Source: Flavobacteriales bacterium
GTDB lineage: Bacteria; Bacteroidota; Bacteroidia; Flavobacteriales_F; PHOS-HE28
Direction of reading: 5' to 3'
DNA: 64,000 bases
Assembly: GCA_016705955.1 (NCBI GenBank)
Contig: JADJKO010000001.1
Location: forward strand, 682,001-746,000
Position numbers and translations under genes: made by a program. Within the stretch, counting starts at the first letter, position 1; every line of letters begins with the position of its first letter. Positions 25,692 through 34,256 of the stretch are shown here, in pieces. The notes beneath the pieces are model-generated. The model had not been told where the DNA came from, did not search any database, and saw only the letters and a program-made list of their open reading frames with translations.

Positions 25692-26998
25692 ACCCCGACA
25701 AACCAGCAATGACAACCGCAACCGTTGATAAGACCGTCCGCAAGGAAGGCATGTACGAAGTCGTCATGGAGCAGTTCGCCCATGCCGCCGATATCATGGA
25801 CCTCGACCCCGGCGTCCGCAAGATCCTGGCAAAGACCAACAGCGAGATCGTGGTCCACTTCCCGGTGAAGTTGGACAACGGCAAGATCGAGGTCTTCACC
25901 GGCTACCGCGTGCAGCACAACAACGCGCTGGGGCCCTACAAAGGCGGCTTGCGCTACCACCAAACGGTGGACATCGACTCCGCACGCGCGCTGGCCATCT
26001 GGATGACGTGGAAGACCGCTTTGGCCGGCCTACCGTACGGCGGTGCCAAGGGAGGGATCCAGATCGACCCGAAGGTTTACTCGCAGAACGAACTGGAGCG
26101 GATCACACGCCGCTTCACCTACGCATTGGGAGACAACATCGGGCCTGACCTGGACATTCCAGCGCCGGACATCAATACCAATGCGCAGATCATGGCGTGG
26201 ATCGCGGACACGTATTCCTCCACGAAATCCCCTGCCACTCGCTTCGCCAACCTGCACGTGGTGACCGGAAAGCCCTTGGGCGCCGGTGGCCTGGAAGGTC
26301 GTGATCGCGCCACCGGGTTCGGTGTGGTGGTTACCCTGAAGGCTTGGGCCAAGCGCCGCAACAAGTCCGTGAAAGGCATGAAGTACATCGTGCAGGGCTT
26401 CGGCAACGTGGGCTATTGGACCGCGCACTTCCTGTTGAAGGAAGGCGCCACCTTGATCGCCGTGCAGGACGCCACCGCCACGTTGTTCGATCCCAAGGGC
26501 ATCGATCCGGAAGCCTTGTTGGCGCACAGCGACGCGAACGGACGCACGATCAAAGGATTCACCGGCGCCAAGGAAATAGAGCCCAAGGAATTCTTCGGGC
26601 TGGACTGCGACATCGTGGTACCGGCTGCACTGGGCAACCAGATCACGGGTGAGAACGCCGGTTCCATCAAGGCGATGGTGGTGGCCGAGGGCGCCAACGG
26701 CCCAACGAACACCGAAGGTGAACGCTTGCTCCGGGAGAAGAACATCGACATCATTCCCGACATCCTCTGCAACTCCGGTGGCGTGATCGGCAGCTACTAC
26801 GAATGGTTGCAGAACAAGCGCAGCGAGATCTGGAAGATCGCGGAGGTGCTGGAGATGCTCGAGGAGAAATTGGAGGACGCCTTCACGAAAGTGGCCGATA
26901 CGGCTGCGGAGTTCAAGGTGGATTGGCGCACCAGCGCGTACATCGTGGCCCTTCGCCGGTTGGAGAAGGCCTACAAGGAGCGCGGCATTTTCCCATAG
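25688..26998 (+). CDS. gdhA: Glutamate dehydrogenase
   Basis: A 436-residue hexameric-type dehydrogenase interconverting glutamate with 2-oxoglutarate and ammonia. It has GYRVQHNNALGPYKGGLRYH, the catalytic lysine region LPYGGAKGGIQIDP, PAPDINTNAQIMAW, the NAD(P)-binding VQGFGNVGYWTAHFLL and AEGANGPTN. The acidic EAGAT-like positions that set cofactor choice cannot be judged confidently. It is followed, after a 3-base gap, by the NAD(P) transhydrogenase genes, so coupling of ammonia metabolism to NADPH balance is likely. An upstream Cys-rich protein overlaps the start. Confidence 0.94.
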   Translation: MNPDKPAMTTATVDKTVRKEGMYEVVMEQFAHAADIMDLDPGVRKILAKTNSEIVVHFPVKLDNGKIEVFTGYRVQHNNALGPYKGGLRYHQTVDIDSARALAIWMTWKTALAGLPYGGAKGGIQIDPKVYSQNELERITRRFTYALGDNIGPDLDIPAPDINTNAQIMAWIADTYSSTKSPATRFANLHVVTGKPLGAGGLEGRDRATGFGVVVTLKAWAKRRNKSVKGMKYIVQGFGNVGYWTAHFLLKEGATLIAVQDATATLFDPKGIDPEALLAHSDANGRTIKGFTGAKEIEPKEFFGLDCDIVVPAALGNQITGENAGSIKAMVVAEGANGPTNTEGERLLREKNIDIIPDILCNSGGVIGSYYEWLQNKRSEIWKIAEVLEMLEEKLEDAFTKVADTAAEFKVDWRTSAYIVALRRLEKAYKERGIFP

Positions 26999-27001
26999 GC
27001 G

Positions 27002-28123
27002 ATGGAACGCATCGGGATCTTGAAGGAACGGGCGGACCGCCGGGTGGTGGTGCTTTCGCCAGCCGGGGTTGAACGCTTGAGCGGCAAAGCCACCGTGTTC
27101 GTACAGCGTGATGCTGGACGCGCGGCCGGTTTCACCAACGAAGCGTTTGTGGCGGCGGGGGCACAGGTCATGGATCGGGAGGAGGAAGTCATCACCGGGG
27201 CGAATGTCCTGGTGAGCTATGACCATCACCACCTGGGCGGGCCGCTCAATGGGGACAAGACCTTCATTGGTATCTTCAATTTCCTAAGCGTGCCGTCCGA
27301 GTTGGACCTCTATCAACACCAAGGAGTTACCGCCTACAGCCTGGACCTTATGCCGAGGACGACCCTGGCGCAGGCCATGGACGTCCTCTCCTCGGTGGGG
27401 TCCATCTCCGGGTACCAGGCCGTATTGCTGGCTGCGGAGCGATCATTGGCCACCGTGCCGATGATCATCAGCGCCGGCGGCACGTTGCGCCCAGCGAACT
27501 TCCTGATCATGGGTGCGGGGGTCGCGGGTCTGCAAGCGATCGCCACCGCACGCCGCTTGGGCGCTGTGGTGAAGGCTTATGATGTGCGCAGCACTTCGAA
27601 GGAAGAAGTGGAAAGCCTTGGCGCGGAATTCATCGAGGTGGAAGGCGCGGTGAACGATCGCAGCGCAGGAGGCTATGCCGTGCAACAATCAGAAGCCTTC
27701 CTGCAACAAGTGCGCGAGCGTATCGCGTCCGAAGCGGCGAAGGCCGACGTGATCATCACCACCGCACGGATCCCCGGAAGGAAAGCACCGACCCTGATCA
27801 CTGAGGACATGGTGATGGGCATGAAGCCCGGTGCCGTGATCGTGGACCTGGCGGCCGCATCGGGCGGCAACTGCACACTCACAGTGCCGGACTGCACGGT
27901 GATGCGCAATGAGGTCACCATCCTCGGCCCGACCTCGATCGAATGCAGTTGTGCGCACAGCACCTCCTTCCTGCTCTCGAACAACTACAGCGCCTTCATC
28001 GAACACTACCTCGCACACCGCGAGAAGGCCGATGAGGACGAGATCCTGCGTTCCACACTGGTGGTGCAGAACGGCGAACTGGTGAATGAGCGTGTCCGCG
28101 CGCTCACCGCCGCAACCCTTTGA
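27002..28123 (+). CDS. pntAA: NAD(P) transhydrogenase alpha subunit, NAD-binding domain I
   Basis: A 373-residue NAD(H)-binding domain of proton-translocating transhydrogenase. Features are ERADRRVVVLSPAGVERL, SVGSISGYQAVLLAA, the dinucleotide fold FLIMGAGVAGLQAIATARRLGA with YDVRS after it, and PGRKAPTLITEDMV. It lacks the membrane part, which is encoded separately by pntAB, the split arrangement found in many bacteria. The enzyme passes hydride from NADH to NADP using the proton gradient. Confidence 0.92.
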   Translation: MERIGILKERADRRVVVLSPAGVERLSGKATVFVQRDAGRAAGFTNEAFVAAGAQVMDREEEVITGANVLVSYDHHHLGGPLNGDKTFIGIFNFLSVPSELDLYQHQGVTAYSLDLMPRTTLAQAMDVLSSVGSISGYQAVLLAAERSLATVPMIISAGGTLRPANFLIMGAGVAGLQAIATARRLGAVVKAYDVRSTSKEEVESLGAEFIEVEGAVNDRSAGGYAVQQSEAFLQQVRERIASEAAKADVIITTARIPGRKAPTLITEDMVMGMKPGAVIVDLAAASGGNCTLTVPDCTVMRNEVTILGPTSIECSCAHSTSFLLSNNYSAFIEHYLAHREKADEDEILRSTLVVQNGELVNERVRALTAATL

Positions 28124-28126
28124 CCC

Positions 28127-28453
28127 ATGGACTTCAGCTATTCGATCACCCCGATCGACGGATTGTTCGTTGTCGCGCTCAGCCTGCTCTTGGGCTTCGA
28201 GGTGATCAAGAACATACCGGCGGTCCTGCACACGCCCTTGATGTCCGGGTCCAACGCGATCAGCGGCATCATCCTCATCGGCGGCATCATCCAATTGCTC
28301 AACACCACCACGGAAAGCCCGTGGACCATGGCGGCGGCGTGCCTCGCCGTGCTGCTCGGCACCATCAACATGGCCGGGGGCTTCTTCGTCACGCACCGCA
28401 TGCTTTCCATGTTCAGCGTGAAACGCAAACCGGCCAGCGGCCCACGACCATGA
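28127..28453 (+). CDS. pntAB: NAD(P) transhydrogenase alpha subunit, membrane part
   Basis: A 108-residue protein with three to four membrane helices: LFVVALSLLLGFEVIKNIP, ISGIILIGGIIQLL and AAACLAVLLGTINMAGGFFV, followed by a short tail (HRMLSMFSVKRK) that matches the end of the PntA membrane region. It starts 3 bases after pntAA and overlaps pntB by four bases. Confidence 0.92.
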   Translation: MDFSYSITPIDGLFVVALSLLLGFEVIKNIPAVLHTPLMSGSNAISGIILIGGIIQLLNTTTESPWTMAAACLAVLLGTINMAGGFFVTHRMLSMFSVKRKPASGPRP

Positions 28454-29832
28454 GCATGGCCTTGGTCTATCTCGCATCGGCCGTAGGGCTGGTGCAAGGC
28501 TTGAAGTTCATGGGCGATCCGGCCCGTGCCAAGCTGGGCAATACCGTGGCTGCGGCAAGCGTCGTGATCGCGCTGATCGCCGTGGCCATCGCCCACAGCG
28601 GACCAGGCACAAGCAGCTTCACCATCGCCTTGCTGGTGGGGCTCATCCTCCTCGGCACGGTGATCGGCAAGGTGTGGAGCGATCGCGTGGCCATGACGGC
28701 CATGCCCCAGTTGGTGAGCATCTTCAATGCGTTGGGCGGTGCATGCGCCGTGGTGCTGGGGTTGAACGCTGTGCATAGCGAAGGGCCGGTGGACAGCAAG
28801 TTCCTGGGCATCGTGCTCATCCTCGGTGGGGTGTTCGGCGGTACCGCTTTCACCGGCAGCATGGTGGCGTACATGAAACTGGATGGACGCAAACTGCCCC
28901 GTCCGGTGAAGGCGCACAAGCACGTCGCGCAGGTGCTTTTGTTGACCATGAGCGCCATCACGCTTTCCTACCTCATTGCCCCCAGCGACTACTTGGCGTT
29001 CCCAACGCTGCTGCTTACCATCTCCATTGCAGCGCTGCTCTACGGCATCTTCTTCACCCTGCCCATAGGTGGTGCCGATATGCCGGTATTGATCTCCTTG
29101 CTGAACGCATTGACCGGCGTGGCCACGCTCATGGCCGGCCTTCTCTTCCACGATCCGGTGATGCTCATCGGCGGCATTCTCGTCGGCGCCACCGGACTGT
29201 TGCTGACCACGCAGATGTGTACCGCGATGAACCGTTCGCTGGGCAATGTGCTCGCGGGGAGCTTCCGCTCTTCCGGAGCAGTAGTGAACGAGGCCGAGCA
29301 GGAGATCAAACCCATCACCGCCGTGGAGACCGCATCCTTGTTGGCCTTCTGCAAGCAAGTGGCCGTGGTGCCCGGTTATGGGATGGCTGTTGCTCAGGCG
29401 CAGCGTGAATGCTTCGCCTTGCAGGAACAGCTCCGACAGAACGGCGTGGACCTGCACTTCATCATCCATCCTGTAGCGGGAAGGATGCCGGGCCACATGA
29501 ACGTGCTGCTCGCAGAGGCGAACATTCCGTACGCATCGGTCATCGACATGAGCGCCGCGAACGGCAAGATGGAATACTACGATGCGGTGCTCGTGATCGG
29601 CGCGAACGATGTGGTGAACCCCGCAGCGGAGAACGACCCCACGAGCAGCATCTACGGCATGCCGATCATCCGTGCCTACAAAGCCAAACAGGTCATCGTG
29701 ATGAAACGCGGCATGGCCAAGGGCTATTCCGGCGTCACCAATACGCTCTTCGACCGCGCCAATTGCAAAGTCCTCTTCGGGGATGCGAAGGAGAGCCTGC
29801 TTACGATCATCAATGAACTCAAACGTATCTGA
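28450..29832 (+). CDS. pntB: NAD(P) transhydrogenase beta subunit
   Basis: A 460-residue protein with about nine membrane helices (domain II) and a C-terminal NADP-binding domain III containing VVPGYGMAVAQAQ, HPVAGRMPGHMNVLLAEANI, VIGANDVVNPAAENDP and KRGMAKGYSGVTN. The ATG at 28450 overlaps the pntAB stop and begins with the first helix (ALVYLASAVGLVQGLK). With PntAA and PntAB it forms the complete proton-pumping transhydrogenase. Confidence 0.95.
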   Translation: MSMALVYLASAVGLVQGLKFMGDPARAKLGNTVAAASVVIALIAVAIAHSGPGTSSFTIALLVGLILLGTVIGKVWSDRVAMTAMPQLVSIFNALGGACAVVLGLNAVHSEGPVDSKFLGIVLILGGVFGGTAFTGSMVAYMKLDGRKLPRPVKAHKHVAQVLLLTMSAITLSYLIAPSDYLAFPTLLLTISIAALLYGIFFTLPIGGADMPVLISLLNALTGVATLMAGLLFHDPVMLIGGILVGATGLLLTTQMCTAMNRSLGNVLAGSFRSSGAVVNEAEQEIKPITAVETASLLAFCKQVAVVPGYGMAVAQAQRECFALQEQLRQNGVDLHFIIHPVAGRMPGHMNVLLAEANIPYASVIDMSAANGKMEYYDAVLVIGANDVVNPAAENDPTSSIYGMPIIRAYKAKQVIVMKRGMAKGYSGVTNTLFDRANCKVLFGDAKESLLTIINELKRI

Positions 29833-29833
29833 C

Positions 29834-30244
29834 ATGGAGAACCCACGCTTGATCATCTGCGCCAAGGAGCGCCAACTCCTCATGAGCTGGATCATCGGCA
29901 GCACGCCCGCCGACATCACGATCAGCCATAGCCTGAACAAACTCTACACTGAACTCGAGCAAGCAGAGATCAGGGAGGCCGACGACCTGCCGCATGATGT
30001 GGTACGCGTCAATAGCATCGTGACCATCCAAGCACCTTCGGGAAGGAAGGAGGGCTTGCAACTGGTGATGCCACTTGATGCGGACCTGAAGGCCAACAAG
30101 CTTTCCGTCTTCACCGTGATGGGCTCCGCGTTGGTGGGTTATCAAGAAGGCACCACCATCCGCTGGAAATTACCGAAGGGTGAAGAGACGATCTACCTGG
30201 AGAAGGTGGACAACTCGAAAGTGTCGTCGAAAGTCGGGGGATGA
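29834..30244 (+). CDS. GreA/Rnk C-terminal domain protein
   Basis: A 136-residue protein. The N-terminal half is helical (INHSLNKLY-like, LNKLYTELEQAEIREADDLP), and residues 55-130 match the FKBP-like C-terminal domain of GreA and Rnk: VVRVNSIVTIQAPSG, LQLVMPLDADLKANKLSVFTV, GSALVGYQEGTTIRW. Rnk binds RNA polymerase without GreA cleavage activity. Without the long GreA coiled coil, an Rnk-type role is more likely. It begins one base after pntB. The ATG at 29834 is chosen because upstream codons lie within the pntB end. Confidence 0.8.
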   Translation: MENPRLIICAKERQLLMSWIIGSTPADITISHSLNKLYTELEQAEIREADDLPHDVVRVNSIVTIQAPSGRKEGLQLVMPLDADLKANKLSVFTVMGSALVGYQEGTTIRWKLPKGEETIYLEKVDNSKVSSKVGG

Positions 30245-30350
30245 TAAGGACCGGTAGGGGAGTATTGGAGAACTTGCATCCAAAAGCGAGTGATGGATCG
30301 GCGGCGGACTTTCTGCCTCCTCCGGTCACCGCTTGAAGAGCGCCCTCGAC

Positions 30351-31253
30351 ATGACCACTCCTTCCATTCTCCTTGGTGCGGCGTTGCTCCTTGCAACGTG
30401 CAGCAGCTCGGGTCCGGCCACGAACGTCGGTTCCACGGGGTACGACCTGAGCAAGCCGACGTCCATTTCCGTCCTGCCGGACACGCTGCATGAAGTGTCC
30501 GGCGTTACGGACATCGATGCCCGCACGGTGGCCTGCATCCAGGACGAGAACGGGATCCTCTTCCTCTATGACCTGGCGACCAACGCGATCAGGGAACAGT
30601 TCCAGTTCCACATCGATGGCGACTACGAGGGCGTGACCCGCGTAGGCGATGCGATGTACATCCTGCGCAGCGATGCCACCTTGTTCGAGGTGGACGATTA
30701 CCGGCGGAAGGACTTCACCCTGCGCACGTACTCCACGGCCATCCCCGCGCGGAACAACGAGGGCCTGTGCTATGATGAAGCCAACAACAGGCTCCTGATC
30801 GGGTGCAAGAGCAAACTGGGCAAGGGTCCGGAGTTCAAGGACAAGCGGGCCATCTACGCCTTCGACCTGGCCACGAAGACCTTGCTGCCCGATCCCGTGT
30901 TCGAGTTCGATGTGCAGGCCATCAAGGAATTCGCCATGGCCAGGAAGATCGACCTGCCCACGCGAAGCCGGAAGAAAAAAGGAGTTCCCGTGGATGAGCC
31001 CATGCTGAAGTTCATGACCTCGGCGATCAGCGTGCATCCGATCCGCAACGAATTGTTCCTGTTATCGGCCGCGGACCACCTGTTCTTCATCTTCGACATG
31101 AACGGGAAGGTGCTGCACATGGAACCCTTGGACCCGAAGGTGTTCAACAAAGCCGAAGGCATCACCTTCCTGGACAACGGCGACATGCTGATCACCAACG
31201 AAGGGCAGGACCACAAGCCGACCTTACTGCGCTTCACGTACCGGAAACCTTGA
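30351..31253 (+). CDS. SdiA-regulated-like beta-propeller lipoprotein
   Basis: A protein of about 300 residues with a lipoprotein-type signal (SILLGAALLLATCSSSG) and beta-propeller-like repeats: LHEVSGVTDIDARTVACIQD, YDLATNAIREQFQF, DYEGVTRVGDAMYILRSDA, NEGLCYDEANNRLLIGC, ISVHPIRNELFLLSAAD and KAEGITFLDNGDMLITNEG. The pattern matches the SdiA-regulated/esterase-like family of extracytoplasmic propellers whose activity is uncertain. An ATG at 30333 would add six residues; 30351 is used because the signal peptide begins there. It is followed by a strong hairpin terminator. Confidence 0.8.
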   Translation: MTTPSILLGAALLLATCSSSGPATNVGSTGYDLSKPTSISVLPDTLHEVSGVTDIDARTVACIQDENGILFLYDLATNAIREQFQFHIDGDYEGVTRVGDAMYILRSDATLFEVDDYRRKDFTLRTYSTAIPARNNEGLCYDEANNRLLIGCKSKLGKGPEFKDKRAIYAFDLATKTLLPDPVFEFDVQAIKEFAMARKIDLPTRSRKKKGVPVDEPMLKFMTSAISVHPIRNELFLLSAADHLFFIFDMNGKVLHMEPLDPKVFNKAEGITFLDNGDMLITNEGQDHKPTLLRFTYRKP

Positions 31254-31319
31254 CCTTGGCATCCGGGACCGGCCGATGGATCAGCCCACCCCACAGGATC
31301 ACCGCTCCTAGAACACCAC

Positions 31320-31347
31320 AGCCCCCGCTCTTTCAAGCGGGGGCTGC
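31320..31347. terminator. Strong intrinsic-type hairpin
   Basis: An 11-bp perfect stem (CAGCCCCCGCT and its complement) with a 6-base loop lies between two convergent genes ending at 31253 and 31414. It could terminate both. No long U run follows in either direction, so efficiency is uncertain. Confidence 0.7.
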
Positions 31348-31413
31348 GTCCTCGGTGTCACCTACTACCGCCGTCGGTGGCAGGGATGAACGTCCGGTCG
31401 ATGGACCGGGGTC

Positions 31414-32043
31414 TTACTGCTTAGGCGCGGCGAATCCCTTGGCGGGATCGCTGTAGGGGCTCACGTAGCCCCCGGCGCCCAGGCAGTTCACACGGTACCA
31501 GACATGGGTGGCAGGGGCCAACCCCGTTCCGGCGAAGCTCGCCTTGGAGGTCATCCCCACCAGCGTCCAGCTACCACCCTCGTTGGGGTCGGTAATGGAG
31601 AGTTCCACTTGGTAGTAGTACGCCCCATATTCCGGCTTCCAACGCAGATCCACCGTGCCGGGCAGTAGGCCCGTACGCGCGCGCAGGTCGGAGGGACCGG
31701 GCAACGGCCCGATGGGATCCCCTTCCTTGCGCAGCTCGAAGCCCGTACTCAGGATCTTCGCGGCATCGCCATTGGCGGTTTGCGAAACATCCATGGCCAG
31801 GCGCACGATGAGCTTGTCCAGCTCGGCTTCGGCCAGGTTGCGGAGGAAGATGTTCGTGCGGTCGCCACCGGCGGCCTCCACGATGGCGGCCTCCAACGTT
31901 TCCCGTCCGGCCTTCAGCTCAACGAGCGTCGGACTCGGCGAAGGGAAGTCAGGATTGCCTGTCATCTTCGTCTCCAGCAACAGCGCCTTTGCCACCTTGT
32001 CGGTGGGCCTGAGTCCGGTTAATCCAGCTCTTGCGGTTCGCAT
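31414..32043 (-). CDS. Fibronectin type III domain protein
   Basis: A protein of about 209 residues. The N-terminal part is helical (LVELKAGRETLEAAIVEAA, ILSTGFELRKEGDP); the C-terminal 90 residues form one FN3 domain: LPGTVDLRWKPEYGAYYYQV, TSKASFAGTGLAPATHVWYRV and SPYSDPAKGFA. No signal peptide is evident at the ATG at 32043. It resembles small Bacteroidota proteins that accept measured values in surface-binding roles, but no function can be given. Start at 32043 is chosen because the upstream sequence is a palindrome-rich non-coding region. Confidence 0.75.
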   Translation of the reverse strand: MRTARAGLTGLRPTDKVAKALLLETKMTGNPDFPSPSPTLVELKAGRETLEAAIVEAAGGDRTNIFLRNLAEAELDKLIVRLAMDVSQTANGDAAKILSTGFELRKEGDPIGPLPGPSDLRARTGLLPGTVDLRWKPEYGAYYYQVELSITDPNEGGSWTLVGMTSKASFAGTGLAPATHVWYRVNCLGAGGYVSPYSDPAKGFAAPKQ

Positions 32044-32374
32044 GTGCTTTATTGGAGTTTTTGTGCCGTGGGTGCCTTCCTGTCTCCCACCACCTGATCG
32101 GCCGATCGGGTGGTGGGCCTTCGGTCGGGCCCTGCGACGGTTTCCTAACGGTTGATCGCATACCGATGATCGGTCGGTATTCAATAGCAGTAACGCCGCT
32201 CTGGGCGGATTATTGCGCAGGCCGTCGCCCGGAGAGCCCGGTTATCAAAGGAAATATTCCGGAAAACGACCGTTAACCCGCTCCGGGCCACCGTTCCTGT
32301 GGTTCCGGATACCGTTCCCCGGTTCACACGCTTCGCCTCACTGAAGGTGCTTTTTCCGTGCAGATCGAAAGGTG
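32044..32374. other. Intergenic region upstream of the IS element
   Basis: About 330 bases without a gene. It contains the palindrome at 32086-32117, likely in the 5' region of the FN3 gene, and then plain sequence up to the 9-bp target duplication at 32375. Confidence 0.5.
32086..32117. repeat. 32-bp near-perfect palindrome
   Basis: Arms 32086-32101 (CCCACCACCTGATCGG) and 32102-32117 are complementary except for one T-G pair, with no loop. On the minus strand it lies about 43 bases upstream of the FN3 start. It could be an operator or a cruciform-forming terminator-like element. Confidence 0.5.
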
Positions 32375-32383
32375 CGGGGTGAT

Positions 32384-33703
32384 GAGACTGTTAGGATAAG
32401 TGTGTCAATTGGGTTCGAATGATTTTCTTCAACCAACCAGACACCGATGATGAAGACACCAAGGACAAGGAAGCCCCGGAAGGGCAAGCACGATGTGGAG
32501 TTGACGGCCTTCGAGCAAGAGGCTGTTAAGGGTTTGTATGCTGGCAAGCCTTTGCTGGGCGCGGATGGCGTGTTGAGCGCGATGGTCCAGCGGATCGTAC
32601 AGGCCAGCCTGAGCGGTGAGGTGCAAGCACATCTTGCACAGCCCGCAGAGACGAGCAACCGGCGCAACGGATACACGGCCAAGCGCTTGAAGACCAGTGT
32701 TGGCGAGGTGGACATCGCCACCCCGCGTGATCGGGCGGGCACCTTCGAGCCGCAGTTGGTTGGCAAGCGACAGCGCGTGCTGAACGCGGAGCTGGACCAG
32801 AAGATCCTAGGACTGTACAGCCTAGGTATGAGCTACCGGGACATCAGCCGCCACCTGCGGGAGATCTATGGTGTGGAGACCAACGAGGCCACGATCAACG
32901 CCGTGACCGAGTTGGTGGTGGAAGACCTGCGGGCCTGGCAGAGCCGCCCCTTGGACCGCCTGTACGTGCTGGTGTGGATGGACGCAGCCTTCTTCAAGAT
33001 CAAGCACGAGGGATCTGTCCACAACCGTGCTGTGTACACTGTGCTGGGCGTGGACATGCAAGGGCGCAAGGACGTACTGGGCACGTACATCGAAGAGACC
33101 GAGGGCGCGCGCTTCTGGCTGGGCGTGCTCAGCGATCTACAGCAACGAGGCGTGCAGGATATCCTGATCAGCTGCACGGATAACCTCAAGGGCTTCCCCG
33201 AAGCGATCGAGGCGATCTACCCTCGTACCGATGTGCAGGGCTGCATCGTGCACCAGGTGCGTAACTCCATGCGCCATGTGAGCTACAAGGAGATCGAGGA
33301 ACTGGTGGCCAGCATGCGCACGATCTACAAGGCGCCCAATATGCAAGAGGCCGAAGCAGCACTGGAGACCTTCGCCATAGGCTGGGAAAAGCGCTACCCG
33401 CGCGTGGTGGAGAGTTGGCGCAGCAACTGGCCCCGCCTGAGCAGCTTCCTGCGCTACCCCGAACCCATCCGCCGCATGATGTACACCACCAATATCATCG
33501 AGGGTTACCACGCCCAACTCCGCAAGGTCACCAAGACCAAGCGCGTCTTCGATGGCGACAAGGCATTGCTCAAGCTCCTATACCTGGTGCAGCAACGCAT
33601 CGCCAACGAGCAATGGGCCAACCCCCTGCTAAACTGGCGAACCATATACTTGAGCATCGAGATACTCTTCAAAGACCGCTTGACACACTTAGATTAACAG
33701 ACC
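32384..33703 (+). mobile_element. IS256-family insertion sequence, complete
   Basis: A 1320-bp element. Terminal inverted repeats lie at 32384-32408 and 33679-33703; their inner part TAAGTGTGTCAA is identical and the outer CTGTTA matches, with a few mismatches between. It is bounded by a perfect 9-bp direct repeat CGGGGTGAT at 32375-32383 and 33704-33712, as expected of IS256 target duplication (8-9 bp). One intact transposase fills it. Intact ends and perfect duplication indicate a recent insertion. The target is intergenic, just upstream of the 21-nt repeat array. Confidence 0.93.
32447..33697 (+). CDS. IS256-family (mutator-type) transposase
   Basis: A 416-residue DDE transposase. It has SNRRNGYTAKRLKTSVGEVD, TPRDRAGTFEPQLV, YSLGMSYRDISRHLREIYG, the first catalytic Asp in LVWMDAAFFKIK, the second in DILISCTDNLKGFPEAI with CIVHQVRNSMRHV after it, and the helix with the Glu near MMYTTNIIEGYHAQLRK. 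Length and motifs are full, so it should be active. Start at 32447; ATG 32450 is an alternative. Confidence 0.95.
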   Translation: MMKTPRTRKPRKGKHDVELTAFEQEAVKGLYAGKPLLGADGVLSAMVQRIVQASLSGEVQAHLAQPAETSNRRNGYTAKRLKTSVGEVDIATPRDRAGTFEPQLVGKRQRVLNAELDQKILGLYSLGMSYRDISRHLREIYGVETNEATINAVTELVVEDLRAWQSRPLDRLYVLVWMDAAFFKIKHEGSVHNRAVYTVLGVDMQGRKDVLGTYIEETEGARFWLGVLSDLQQRGVQDILISCTDNLKGFPEAIEAIYPRTDVQGCIVHQVRNSMRHVSYKEIEELVASMRTIYKAPNMQEAEAALETFAIGWEKRYPRVVESWRSNWPRLSSFLRYPEPIRRMMYTTNIIEGYHAQLRKVTKTKRVFDGDKALLKLLYLVQQRIANEQWANPLLNWRTIYLSIEILFKDRLTHLD

Positions 33704-33770
33704 CGGGGTGATCGGTCGGGACATCCCGGAACAGGGCGGAACACTTCCTGCGAGCCTCGGATAGGTGCGC

Positions 33771-34169
33771 GTGGTCCATGGTTTTCCACACGTGGTCAGC
33801 GCTTTTCCTTCCGCGCCTTTTGCTTTTCCACGCGTGGTTCGCGCAGGACGGCACGTGCTTTCCGGAGAACCGCACGCGAACCGCCGCTGTGCGCCCGTCC
33901 TTTTCCAAAAGGTGCCCGTGGTATTCGGCGATCCTCGCGTGCTCTTCGGAAAACCTCCCGTGGTTCTAAGAAAACCTCCCGTGGTTCCGTCCAACCTGTC
34001 CGTGGTTTTCGCAGGACCACACGTGGTCCTGGGCATTCCTCCCGTCCTTTTCCCGGAACCACGGGAGGGTAGCGCGGAAGTGCGCGTGGTTCTTCCAAGA
34101 CCGCACGCGGTCAGCGGCGGGGTGCGTGAGGAAAGGCGGGGATCGGGCGTGGTTGTGCTCAATTGCCGT
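33771..34169. repeat. Array of about 19 degenerate 21-nt tandem repeats
   Basis: Exact 21-nt phasing from 33771 to about 34169. Most units begin GTGGT (or GTGCT, GTCCT, GCGGT) and end in CC or CAC; the 12-14 central bases vary. Phase is kept without any slippage through 18 junctions. Several junctions form a dyad such as CCAC-N2-GTGG; the longest is GGACCAC-AC-GTGGTCC around 34014-34029. Frames are open in both directions because the period is a multiple of three, but the heptad peptide has no natural composition, so I treat it as non-coding. It lies between the IS element and hsdM. Confidence 0.8.
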
Positions 34170-34256
34170 GCTTCCATAGCCACGTCGTGTTCACGGGTCC
34201 TGAAAGTTGCAGGGGTGGAAAGCGTTCGTTCCATTTGTAGGGAAGCGAACGACGAC

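Noticed and set aside
33771..34169. CRISPR array
   Set aside because: No constant repeat of 24-40 bases with unique spacers, and no cas gene is near.
33765..34256. N-terminal extension of hsdM through the repeat array
   Set aside because: HsdM homology starts just after the ATG at 34257; the upstream 164 codons are translated repeats.
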